A stretch of 64,000 bases of DNA from Hormiphora californensis. Lineage: Eukaryota; Ctenophora; Tentaculata; Cydippida; Pleurobrachiidae. The stretch's first letter is position 1. Each line of letters starts with the position of its first letter. Location: positions 1,661,966 through 1,725,965 of the forward strand of contig CM035351.1 in the NCBI GenBank assembly GCA_020137815.1. The letters run 5' to 3'. This document shows positions 46,601-59,218 of this stretch, piece by piece. Both the position numbers and the translations under genes were made by a program. The notes below the pieces were generated by a model. That model saw only the letters and a list, made by a program, of their open reading frames with translations. It had not been told where the DNA came from and did not search any database.

Positions 46601-49600
46601 AACCCAGGAGAAAAAATTGGTTTGTGAATAGATATTGAAGTGGGGAAGAAGAATTTAGGAAGGGAGGAGAAAAGAGAGAGGGGTTTACCTTTTTTGGTCC
46701 TTTTTTGGGGGGGGTTTCCCTTTTTTTTTTTGGGGGCCCCCCCCCCTTTTTTTTTTTTTTTCCCCCCCTGGGGGGGGGGAAAAGGGGGAAAAAAGGGGGG
46801 GGGTTTAAATCCTGGATACCATCCCCCCCCCAAAAAATCTGCCCACTCACCAAACCCCTTTTTTTCCCAAAAGTGCACCCCTACACCCCGGGGCTGCGGC
46901 TGCGCCCGGCAGGTAATTCTCAGGGTTTTAATTTTTTTTTTAAAAAGAACCTCTCTTCCCCCTCCTTACAAATTTCTCTGGCTCTCTCCCCCCTCCCTCT
47001 TCCCCCCCCAATTAAACAAAACTTTTATTTCCCCTGACAAAAATCAATAATCCCTTCCCCGTGCCCCCCGGGGTTCCCTGATTAAATCTGACAAAAAATT
47101 TTGTCCATTTTTAAAAAAGATAAAAAATTTGCTTAAAATTTTTTGGGGGGGGGGGGTTTTTTTCCCCCCCCCCGGGGGGGAAAACTAGTTTTAACCCCAA
47201 AATAAATAATTAAACTACGCCCCACCTTTTCACCTATTTGTTGAAGTACATGCTCTTGCCCTACTACACTTGTCTCTATGAGGGGAAAAACGCCCCCCTC
47301 TTTGAACTTTTTTCGGGCATTATTTTCCCATTGAAAAACGTGTTTTTTAAAAGGGGGGGGTCAATAAAAAGCCACCAGTATAGTTTTTTTTCCAAAAGGT
47401 TTATTTATTATCAAAAGATTTTTTATCACTTTTTTTTTCCCTTCCCCATTTCCCCTAATCTAAAACTGCCCACGCTGCATCCCATTGTGGGGGCAGGGGA
47501 AAAGAAGGGTTTGGTTTTTATAAGAAAAGGTGGAAGAGAGATCGGGGAGAGAGAGGGGGAGAAAAGAGAAAAGGGGAGAGAGAGAGAGAGAGAGAGAAAA
47601 GGAGAGAGAGAGGAGAGAGAGGGGAAGAGAAAATTTGGGAGCAAGTCTCAAGTTGGTAAAAAATTAAAACAAAAAAAAACCCCGGAAATATAGGCTCACC
47701 CTCCCCCACCCCCAAGGGCCCAAACCTATTTCCCTATTGGGGGTAAAACCCCCTTGGGAAAAAGGGGAAATTTTTTTCCCAGTTTTAAAAAAAGGAAGTT
47801 ATAGAATAAAGAAACCGGTGAAAATGGTTTTTTATGTATTTCAAATATATTAGAAATTTAGAATATATAACCGACCGTGTGCTTAAAATAATGAACTTCA
47901 TCAAATAAAAGGCATGCTAGATATTCCCTCACATCTTACTTACTTTTAAATCAAATAATCATCCCTATAATCTTCTTTTTCCTATCCTTTTCATTTTTTT
48001 CATTCCTCCCCCTTTCTTTCCTCAAAAATCTCTCCTCTTCCCCCTTTCTTTTTCTTTGTTCAAATTTTCCCTCCCTGAAAAGCTCATCTCATCAATGATC
48101 TTTATGGAATCAAAATGTTCTGGAACTTTGGTCATTGAGCTTCTTTTTTTCCCAAGTTTTTGGGTTTTTTTTTCCATGGTTTTGGGGTGGGAAACCCTCC
48201 GGGCCGCTATCGTTTAAAAACCCAAACACTACTTTTGGGAAAAATTTGCCGGGGCCCGGGAGGAAAATTTCTCCCTCATCTCTCACCCCCCGTCTCACTT
48301 TTCTCTCTCCTCTCCCCTTTAACCCCCCCCCACTTTGGGTTGGTAAAAACTCAAATAAAGCTGACGAAAAAGCTGATTTTGTTAGGAGGGAACATATTAT
48401 TATTTTGTATGCAAAAAAAAACATACCCTAGTTTTGGGGCGGGAGCGGGCTCCAATGGGTGCCCAGCTGGCTGCAATCCACTGGGAAAATTTTTTGGGGG
48501 GAATTTGGGGGGCCCCTTCCCTTGAAATACACATTTGGGAGTTGTGAAAAAGGGTAAAAAAAACCCGGGGTATCGTGACCTTGCGTGTGATTGGTGAGTT
48601 TTTTACAGACAACTAACGTCACAGACCCAATGTTTATATTTTACCCATAAAAAACAAAAACAAAAAATATTAAAATTCATTCAACTTAGGGTCGAAGGGG
48701 AAATCGAGGTGACTTTTTCCCACCTTGGGGGGCCACACATCATTACGTAGTAGTTCCAGAAAAACACGTCTATATTTTCCCCAATTTAGTAGCGGGCAGA
48801 TGCTTTCCTGAAAATAAACTTGAAAAAAAACAAATCATAAAGAGATTTTTGAAAATTGTACTTTTTAGTTTTTTAAAGAGGCAGGAAAAAATAATACCCA
48901 CTCAACTATCAATTCGATCTGAAATTAGGCCCGAGTGCCCTACTGCCCTGTGTTTCAAATCACTCGTGTCTTGTCTGTCATGTCTTCTGCCCTGTCATGT
49001 CTGCCCAATGTCTGTCAGGGTCGTCTTGTCTGTTATCTCATATTTTTTGGGTCTTTTTCTGTCATCCTTCCCCGAAAAATAACCTCAAGGAAACGGGTAA
49101 ATGTAGCTAGGTCCCCCTTCCTGGTTTTCCCTGCGTTGAATTTTTGGCAGAATAGCCCCGACCTAAAAATCAAGGTTGACCTTAGCGGAAACCTCCCATC
49201 TGCAGGAAACTTCAGTTTTAAATGAACAAGGGAACCCTCGTTTTGGGCAAATTTTCCGACTAAAAAGGGGGAGATCGGGTTAGGGGGGGTTGGCGGGATG
49301 GGTTTCCTTTTGGGGTTTCATGGAACATTTCGGTACTTAAAACCCTTGGGGAAATATTTGTTTTTTTGTGTGTTCGAATGCGGGCGGACAATTTGTAGAT
49401 TTGTGTGAAACAGGCTCACACTTAGTTTTAAATTTTCCTAAACCATTCTCTCTCTTTGCTTTTACCCAGGGTGTAAAAACGCATGTTTTGTTTTTCTAAT
49501 TTGCGAGCGCGCTTTCGAGACAAACAAAAACGTCAAGGGTTCCCCCAACAAGGGAAAGCTGCTCATTTATTTTTGATTTTTAAAACCAAAGTTTAAAGGG

Positions 49601-52600
49601 TACCATGTAATAGGTGAGCCCCTTTGCCTCACCCCGTTCAAATTCCCCTGAAAAAAAGGGGCGTACCGCAACTATGCCCCTTTTCCTTTTTCCCCCGTGA
49701 CCCCCCCCTTTACAAATTTTTAGACAAAAACTCTTTAGGGGGCCTATCCAGGGCCCAGAAAAAATAGGAAAAAATCGCCGTCCAATGAGGCCTTAAAAGT
49801 TTTTAAATTTTAGTTTAAAACCCCTTTTACCGGCCCCTTTTTACTCTCCGACCTAAAAAAAAAATCGCAAACCCCCCAAAACTTCAAAATAATGAATTCG
49901 CAAACTGCCCTGTCGTGTTTCTGTCGTGGGGGGGGGGGGCCCTTTTTGACCGCCCGCGTTCAAAATCTCACACAGCACTGCAAACATTCGGGAAAAATCG
50001 AGGGGTAGAGAATGGTCGGTTCCGAATCAAAATTTCTTGATCTTTACTATTCCATCTCTCCGCTATCCTACCCCCCCATCAACCGATCTCTCAGTAACCC
50101 CACCCCCCCATCTACTCATCTTTCACACCCCAACCCCTTTTTCTAGTCCATCTCTCCCTACCCCAATCCTCATCTACTCCATCTCTCAGTTTTTCCCTAT
50201 TAGGGAAGCATAAAGATTGGGAAAAATTAGGGGGAGGGAACCCTATCCATAATCGTTTTTAAACTCTATCTTTCCCCGCCCCCATCAACTTTCCTCTTTT
50301 AAACTACCCTACCCCTAATCTAAATCCATCTCTCCCACCCTTCCCCCCTCCTCATTTTACTCCCCTCTCTCAGCTACCCTACCTCCCATTTTACCCCCAT
50401 CTCCCCAGCTTCCCAAACCCCCCATTTACTCCATCTCTCAGCTTTCCTACCCCCCCATTTACCCCCATATCTCAGCTTTCCCCACCGCCAAATTTTCTCC
50501 CTCTCTCAATAAACCCCACCCCCCCCTTTTCTCCATCTCTCAGCTTCCTCCCCCCCATTCCTCCATCTCTCAGGGTTTCCCCACCTCCCTTTACTCCCCT
50601 CTTCAGCTTCCCCACCTCCATTTACTCCCATTTCCCCCAGCTTTTCCCCACCTCCCATTTACTCCATCCCTTTCCCCCCCTTTTGTCCATCTCTTCACCC
50701 CACCCCCCCCCACCCCCCCCCCAAATTTACTCCCTGCTCCCCCCCTAACCTAAACCCCCCTTTACTCCATCTCTCAGCTTCCCTCCCCCCCATTTACTCC
50801 CTCTCCCCGTTTCCCCACCTCCCATTTACTCCACCCTCAGCTTCCCCACCTCCCATTTACCCCCATCTCTCAGCTTTTCCCACCTCCCCTTTACTCCCTC
50901 TCTCCTACCCTAAATTCCCTTTCCTTTTCTCTCAGCCCCTTTCCCCACCCCCCCCATTTTACTCCATCTCTTTAGCTTCCCACCTCCCATTTACTTTCCC
51001 CGCTTACCTTTCCCCCCTCCCATTTACTCCCACCTCAGCTTCCAAAACCTTTCCCCTTTACTCCATCCTCAGCTATCCTACCCCTCAAACAACTCGTCCT
51101 CAGCTACCCTAAACCCCCCATCTACTTCCATCTTTCAGCTACCCTAACCCTTATCTAGTCCTTTTTCCCGCTAAACCCCACTCCCCAACTACTTTCCCTC
51201 CCCCAGCTTTCCCCATTAGGGAACTAAAAATGGAAAAAATTAGGGGGGAGGAATCCCTTCCAATCGTTTCCCCCTCTCTATGCTTCCCCAGCCCTCATCA
51301 AACCCCTCTTTTTAGCTACCCCACCCCTAAAACTAGTTTCCCCCTTTCCCCCCCTTTCCCCTACCCTTCTCCTCATCTACTTTCCCCCCCCTCAGCTACC
51401 CTAACCCCCCATTTATCCCTCTCTCAGCTTCCCTTTCCCCCATTTACTCCTCTTCACTTACCCTACCTCCCATTTTTCTCCTATCTCAGCTTTCCCTCCT
51501 GCCTTTAAATCCATCTCTCAGATACCCTAACCTCCCCTTTCTCCATCTCTCAGCTTTTCCTACCTCCCATTCACTCCCTCCTCAGGTTCCCTACCTCCCA
51601 TTTTTCCCCCATCCTCAGCTTCCTCCCTCCCCCATTTTCCCCCTCCCTTTAACTTTCCCCCACCTCCCCCTTTACCCCCATCCTTTGCCTCCCATTTTTT
51701 TCCATTTTTCTCAGCCCCTCCCTTTCCCTTTACTCCATCTCTCAAATACCCTACCCCCCCTTTCCTCCCCATCCCCCTCGCTTCCCTACCCCCTTTCCCC
51801 CCATTCCCCCAGGGTTCCCACCTCCCATTTAAATTTCCTCCTCAACCTTTTCCCCACCCCCCCATTTTTCTCCCAAACTCTTTAGCTACCCTAAACCCTT
51901 TCCCTTTTTCCAAATTCATCTCTCAGCTTTTCTACCCCCCATTTTTCTCCTCTCTCACCCCTTTCCCCCTAAAATCCCCAAATTTTCTCCATCGCTTACC
52001 TTCCCCACCCCCCCCAATTTTTCTCCCTCCCCCTTTACTTTTCCTACCTCCCATTTCAAATCCATCTCTCACTACCCTTTCCTCCCCCCCTTCTCCTTTC
52101 TTTTCTCAGCTTCCCCAAACCCCTCATTTACTCCATCCCCTTTAGCCCCACCCCTACCCCCCATTAAACCATCTCTCACATCCCCAAACCCCCCCTTTAC
52201 CCCCTCTCTCAGGGGTAGGGAATTTTTAGGATAAAAAGGGGGATGGAGTAAAAAGGGAGGTGGGAAGGTAAGAATGGAGTAATGGGAGGTAGGGTACTGA
52301 AAGGGTGGAGTAAAAGGGAAAAGGGTGCTGAGAATTGGGGTAAAAAAGGGAGGTAGGGTTTGCTGAAAAGATTGGGGTGAAGGGAAAGGGAGGGTAGCTG
52401 AAAGATGGATAAATGGGAGGTAGGGAACCTGAGAGAAAGGGGAAATGGGAGGTTTGGGGAAGCGGGGAAAATGGAGTAAAATTGGGGGGGGGGGAGGGGG
52501 AGCTGAGAGAGGGGTAAAAAGGGGGGAGGGAAGCTGAAAGTGAATTTAAAAGGGGGGTAGGGTAGCTGGAGATGGAGTTTAAAAGGGAGGTAGGGAAGCT

Positions 52601-55600
52601 AGAGATGGGGTAAATGGGAGGAGGGGAGCTTAAGATGGGGTTAAATGGGAGGTAGGGGAGTGAGAGATGGAGTAAATGGGGGGTAGGGTACTGAAAAGAT
52701 TTGGGTAATGGGAGGTAGGGAAGCTGAAAATGGATAAATGGGAGGGAGGGGACGAGAGTTTGGGGTAAATGGGGGGTAGGGGAGCTGAAGATGGGGTAAA
52801 TGGGAAAGGGAGGGTAGCTGAAGATGGAGTGAAGGGGGGGTGGGAAGCTGAGAGAAAGGGGTTTAAAGGGGGGTAGGGAAGCTGAAGATGAAATAAAAGG
52901 GAGGGGGGGTAGTGAAAAGATGGGTAAATGGGAGGGAGGGAAACTGAGGATTGGAAATAAATTGGGGGGTAGGGTAGCTGATTGATGGGTAAAGGGAGGG
53001 GGGGTAGCTGAAGATGGAGTAAATGGGAGGTTTGGGTAGCTTAGAGATGGATAAAAGGGAGGGGGGAAGCTGAGGATGGAGAAAAGGAGGTAGGGAAGCT
53101 GGAGATGGATTTGGGAAAGGGAGGGTTTAAAAAAGGGAGGGGTAAATGGGAGGTAGGGTTTTGCTGAAGGGTGGGTGAATGTGAAAGGGAGGGGGCTGAG
53201 AGGGTTGGGGTAAAGGGGGGTAGGGTAGTTGGAGTGGGGTGAATGGGGGTAGGTAGCTGAGAATGGGGGTAAATGGGAGGGAAGGTGGAAATAAAGGGGG
53301 GTAGGGGGCCTTTAGGGGTGGAGTAAATGGGAGGTAGGGAAAACGAGAGTGGAGTAAATGGGAGGTAGGGAAAACCGGAGATGAGAGTGAAAGGGAGGTA
53401 GGGGACTGAGAAAATGGAGTAAATGGGGGGGTAGGGAAGCTGAGAGGGGAGTAAATGGGAGGGAAAGGGAAGCTGAGAGATGGGGTTTAAAAGGAGGTAG
53501 GTTTAATTTGAGAGATGGGGGGGAAAAGGGAGGGAGGGGTTTGGAAAAATGGGGGTAAAAAGGGAGGTAAGGGGGAACTGAGTTTTTGGGGGTTAAATGG
53601 GAGGTAGGGGAACTGAGGATGGATAAAAAAGGGGGGTGGGTAGCGAGAATGGGTAGATGAGGGGTAGGGTTCGGAGAGATGGACCCAGATTTTGGGGTAA
53701 AGGGGAAACTGAAAGATGGAGTTTTTGAGGGCCAAAGGGCCTAGAGATGGAAACGATTATGGATAAAGGGGTTCCCCCACCCCAATCGTTTCCCCTCTCT
53801 AGCTTCCCTAATAGGGAAGGGTGAAGTGGAGTAGATAGGGAAATAGGGTAAAACTGAGAGTGGACTAATAAAGGGGAGGGTACTAAAGATGGAGTAATGA
53901 GGGGTAGGTAGCTTAAAGTGGAGTAGAAAAGGGGTAGGGGAGCTGAGAGATCGAGTTTAAATTAGGGGTAGGATAGCTAAGGGTGGAAATTGATCAAGGG
54001 CAAGAAATATTTGATTTTGGGGACCCCACCCTCTCTCTACACCTCGTGTTTTTCCCGCCCTGTTTTCCACGGGTGTGTGGGAGTTGAAAGCGAGGGCCCC
54101 GTCAATAACATTCACGACATGCCCAAAAACCCTTCGAGGGTGCGAATTTTTAATTTTTTGAAATTTTTTTGGGGGTTTCGATTTTTTTTTTTAGGTCGGA
54201 AAAGTGAAACGGCCCGGGGACAGTGGTTAAAAATAATTTAAACTGTACCCTCATTAGACGGGGATTTTTCCTACTTTTCTGGTTCCTGAGATAAAGGGCC
54301 CCCCAAAAAGTTTTGGGGTCCCCAAACTGCTGAATCGGGGGCCCCCGCGAGGGAAAAAGGGGGTAGTTTGCGGGGTACTTTCTCCTTTTTTTACGGGGCT
54401 TGAACAAAGGGGGACCGGCAAAAGTCCCCACCTATTTCATGGTAAACCCTTTCCTTGTTTATTAAAACTAAAAAGATGAGAGGGAAGGCCCTTTTTAAAG
54501 AAACCTTTACGTGTTTTTCCCTTTTCCCCGCAAGCGCGCCCCGCCCCACTAGCAAACACGACATGCAGTTTTCCCCAAAACCCCGTTTATAGCCGCCAAG
54601 CAATTTTTTCTATTCTCTCTTTCCCCTCCCCACCTTTTTTTCGGAAAAGCCCCTTTTGTAGTGGGGGGATTGTTAAAGGGCGTAGAGATGGGGGGGGGGC
54701 ACAAAACAAAAGGGGGGCAAATTCGCCCGCAGCTGACCTCCTGTGAAAACCCTCCCCCTTTCCCACTTTTTAAAAAACAAAGAAAAGAGAGAGAGAAAAG
54801 AAGAGGAGAGAGAGAGAGAGAGTGGGGGAGAAAAGGAAAAAAAAAAAACAAGGGGGGGGAAAGGACAAGGGGACAGTGGGAAGTTCATGCTCGGAAAGGT
54901 TTCACGCTCCGAAAAAAGGGCACACGTTGAAAGACAATGCCTCCTCCTCGTGGGGCCCAAACCCGGGGAAAAAAAGAAAATGGGGAATTTGGGAATGGTT
55001 AGGACAAAGAGGAAGACGTGTGATGAAATTGGGAAAAAGTTTTTAAACGGGGTTTTAAATTTTAACGTTTTAAAAATTACTAAATTTTCCCCGGGCGTTG
55101 GCGTTTTCCACGATCATCTTTACAGATCCGCCAAAAGAAACGCATAAACCCCCTCCACAATCCCCTTTCTCTCCCCATTTAGAAATAAACGTAAATTTTT
55201 AACCCTCCCAAGAGTAATAATGGGGCCATTTGAGCAAATAGGTCGTGGGGTTTTACTGAAAAAATTACAAATTTAGTAAATTTGGGGGGAAATTTTTTTT
55301 TAGAGGTGGGAAATTTTTGGGGGGGAAACTTTGGGGTACTTAAAAACCCACAGGGGAGGAGGGAGTGGGTGATGGGCTTTTTAACTTTCTAAATTTTTTC
55401 ATGTCTCTCTTTTTTTTAAAACTATTTTTTAGATACAACGTGTTCTAAAGAGAAGGGGTGCCTCTCCATTTCTCCCCACCCCTCCCCCTCTCTTTCTTTA
55501 TCCCCCCCTCTTTTCCCCCACATATAGGTTTAACCTAATAAAAGTTTTCTGGTGTGCGTCCCTTGGGGGTTTTTTTGGGGGGGGGAAGGTTTTGGTTTTG

Positions 55601-58600
55601 GGAGTCTCCTTTTTTTCTATTTTTTTTTGAGGAAAGAACAAAGGCCCGGGGTTTGGGGGAATTTAATTTTTCAGGGGGAACTTGCTTTTTCCCCCTGCCT
55701 CCCCTTTTCTGTGGTCTCCAAAAAAACCGTGGGAGGAGATTTTTTTGGGACCTTCTTTTTAAAGAAAAACACAAATTCCCTTTCTTGTTTCCCCCCCGCA
55801 CCACTAATTTGGGAGTCCAAAAACTGCCTAATTTTTCCCCCCCAGAAAAACGGGGATTGGCCCCCCAAAACTTTTGGAAAATTGGTTACACTTTTGTTTT
55901 CACCGTACCCTTTTCTTTCCATTCTCTCTCTCTCCCCCCCCCCATTTTAAAAAAAACCCCCCCTCTCCCCCCAATAACCTTCAAGGATCCACAAAAATGC
56001 TCCTAATGTCAATTTGTAAAAAGGGGGGTTCCCCCTGTTTGCTTCCCCTTCCCTTCCCCCCCCCCTTAAAAAACCCTTCTTTTCTTTTTCCCCCCTCCCC
56101 TCCCTTTTTTCTCCCAAATTTATTGGGTCACACCAAAACCCCCAAAAAACCAAAAAGGAACCGAGAACCCCAAACCCAGGGCCTCAAGTTTTCCCCCACT
56201 TCATTCTTTTGGTTTTCCCTCAAAAATTTTAAAAAAATTTTGTTGCCCTCCCAAGGAACAAAAGGGAAAAAAAGGCAAAAAACGTTTCGGTCTTTTTTTT
56301 TTTTTAAAAAATTTTCCCGCCCCTAAATATCATCACCCGATCCAGGTAAACTTACCCCCCAGGAACTGACTGGGAGCCCAAAATTTGGGGTAGGTCTTTA
56401 GTAACTGACCCTTTTGTTTAAACTGTCAAATCTGGGGATATTTGGGTTTATTTTAGCGATCATTCGCTTCAAACCAAAAACCCCCGTGACAATTTACAAA
56501 AAATAAAAATTTAGTAGATTGTATTCACAAAACTTGGGCCGTAAAAACCCCCACATCCCCGCTTATACGAAAATTTCCCCTCTAACCAGGAGAGGGCCCT
56601 TGCGATAGTAAGGGGACGTTTCAGCGTGCCCCCAAGGTAGGGGTAACTGCGTTACCAAACATGAGCACAACATGAAAACCCCTAGCATATCACAAAAAAA
56701 AAAACTACCCTGGTTGTTACAGTGGGATTCCACTTAAAACCCCCGGGTTTAAAAATGAAAGGCCCTGGGTTTTGAAACTGATTTACTGCCCCACGCCAGC
56801 AAGTTACCCTGGGGTATTTGGGGCACTTGGGTGATGATGTTCCCGACCATTCCAAAACTTTTTTTTGGGGAGGGGGAAAAGGGAAACTTTTGGGGGGGGG
56901 GGGGGGGGGGGGGGGTGGGGGGGAAGAAAGGGGGTTGAGGGGGGGGGAAATGGTGGGGGGGTAAAAGGGAAATTTGGGGGAGAGGGGGAACTGGTGGGAA
57001 GGTAAAAGGAAAAAGGGGGGAGGGGGGAAGGGGGTGGGGGGGAAAGGGGGTAAAATGGGGAAAAAATTTTTTTTTTTTCCTTTCAGATCTAAACTGAAAC
57101 GGGCATGCATTTTTGAGGGGGAGGAGGGAAAGAAAGGAGTCGGCTTTATAAGAGAAAGGTGGAGAGAGAGAGAGAGAGAGAGAGAAAGTTGGAGCAAGTC
57201 TCAAGTTGGTAATAATTGAACAATAAAACACCGGAAATATAGGCTCACCCGGTCACCCCACGCAGGCCCAAACCTACTTCCTATTGTGGGTACAACACTT
57301 CGAGAAAAGTTTAATTCGTCCCAGATTTAGAAAGAAGAAGGTATAGAATAAAGAAGACCTGGTGAAAATAAGGTCTGTATGTATTTCTAATATAACCCAG
57401 CGTGTGTCGTGTGTCTTGAAATAATGAACTGTCATCAAATGAAAGGCATGCTAGATATATCCCTCACATCTCTCTTACGTTCATAATATATCATCCCTAT
57501 ATATCTTCATTTCCTATCTTGTTCATTATTTCATTCTCTCTCTCCTTTCCTTTTTCTAAATCTCTTTCTCTCTCTCCCTCTCTTTCTCTCTTTCTCTCTT
57601 CCTTTCTCTCTCTCTCTCTCTTCCTTTATTTCTAATTTCTCCCTGATAGCTCATCTCATCAATGATCGTTATGGAACATCATAGAATGTTCTGGAACTGT
57701 GGTCAGTGAGCTTCTTTGTTTCAAATACATTTGGTTTTATTTTCACATGGTTTTGTGGTAGGAACCTCCTGAGGCCGCCATCGCTTAAATCCCCACAACT
57801 GTTGGAAAATTGCCAGGGCCGGAGGTAAAGTTCTCCCTCTATCTCTCTCACTCTCTCTCTCTCTCACTCTTACCCTATCTACTTAGTCATTCTCCCTTTC
57901 TCTCCTTACCCCTCACGTGGGTTGGTAACACTGACAAATGAGCTGACGAGAAAGCTGAGTTGTATACGGATGTGAGACATATATTATGTGTATGCAAAAA
58001 CAAACATACCCTAGCTGGGGCTGGGAGCGGGCTCCAATGGGTGCCCAGCTGCAATACACTGCCAATGGGACGTGCACCTGCTGCAATACACACTTGGAGT
58101 TGTGATGGGTAACCCGAGTATTCGTGACACTTGGGTGAGATTGGTGAGCTTTATACACTATACAGACGAACTGACAAACAGTCACTATAGATCATGATAA
58201 ATATTATATCATGAAAAACTAAAACATAAATATTATATCATTCAACTTACGTCGAAGGGGTATCGAGGTGACTCTTCGACCTTGGCGCCATCGCTATCGT
58301 ATACGTAGTAGTTACCAGCAAAACTAGCGTCTATATCTTCCAATGAGTAGCTGCAGACTGCGTAGCTGAAAATAGAACTCTTGATAAAAACAAATCATCA
58401 AGAGATATTGATATTGTACTTTTTAGAAGAATAATATCGCAAATCACTCAACTATCAATTTCGGTCTCTAACTGCGTTTCTGTATGTCTATTATTTTCAT
58501 TCATGTCTGCCATGTCTATAATCTATATTCTTGTCACTACTGTCAATCTTACCCTACAATAACGACATCAAGGTACTGGGTAAATGTAGCATAGAGTCTC

Positions 58601-59158
58601 TGGCTTTCTGCGTTGAATGTTGCAGAATAGACGACCTCAAAATCAAGATTGACCTTAGCGGAAACCTGCATCTCGCACGTAACTTCAGTCTTAATGAACG
58701 ATAGAAACATCGTGTTGACTATATTCGACTGAGGGGGAGATCGTGTTAGAGGGGGTTGGAGTGATCTGGTTAGGGGGGGGGGGGGGGTTGGAGGTATCGG
58801 GGATATAGCACTTCTACTTGGGTTCATGGAACATGTCGGTACTTCAAACAGTGTGGATATTTGTTTGTTTGTGTGTTCGAATGCTGCGTATAACTTGTAG
58901 AACTGTGTGAAACAGGCTCACACTTAGCTTTAATCCTAAACCATTCTCTCTCTCTCTCTCACTCTTTGCTTTTATAGCCGCCAAGCATTTTACATAATTC
59001 TCTCTCTTTCTCCCTCTCAGCCTTTTTACGGAATAGCAGCTTTAGTAGTGGGGTATTGTTAGGTCGTGAGAGATGGGGAGGCACAATACAAAGGGTGGCA
59101 GCTTCGCATGCAGCTGACACTACTCTGTGAAAACGTCACTTTCCCACTTTAGACAAAC

Positions 59159-59218
<60 letters not shown>

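Larger units (their letters stand above)
45649..57085. other. low-quality, homopolymer-inflated block (unpolished long-read sequence)
   Basis: The texture changes abruptly at about 45649 and back at about 57085. Runs such as CCCCCCCC, GGGGGGG and TTTTTTTT appear everywhere, and recognisable sequence is riddled with indels. Within it, 47220-49460 copies 43290-45416, and 54590-56850 copies 58970-61137. Both have the same order as their clean counterparts but are about 80-85% similar by eye. Between them lies an inverted-repeat transposon (49468-54590). The stretch 45649-47200 is not clearly matched to anything else in the window. Open frames in this block should not be treated as genes. Confidence 0.88.

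Noticed and set aside
45886-48525. Many open frames rich in Phe, Pro, Lys and Gly
   Set aside because: They lie in the homopolymer-inflated block; runs of T, C, A and G translate to Phe, Pro, Lys and Gly.
49468-54590. Inverted repeat as a simple read-hairpin artefact
   Set aside because: After the second arm the sequence passes into the opposite genomic flank (as at 58975 onward) instead of returning along the first flank, which supports a real inserted element.
56870-56940. Long G-run as a G-quadruplex regulatory site
   Set aside because: It corresponds to the degraded minisatellite at 61140 onward and is an artefact of sequence quality.
54150-57231. Open frames of 90-170 codons on both strands
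   Set aside because: Same noisy block; the underlying sequence is a degraded copy of 58975-61137, mostly intron.
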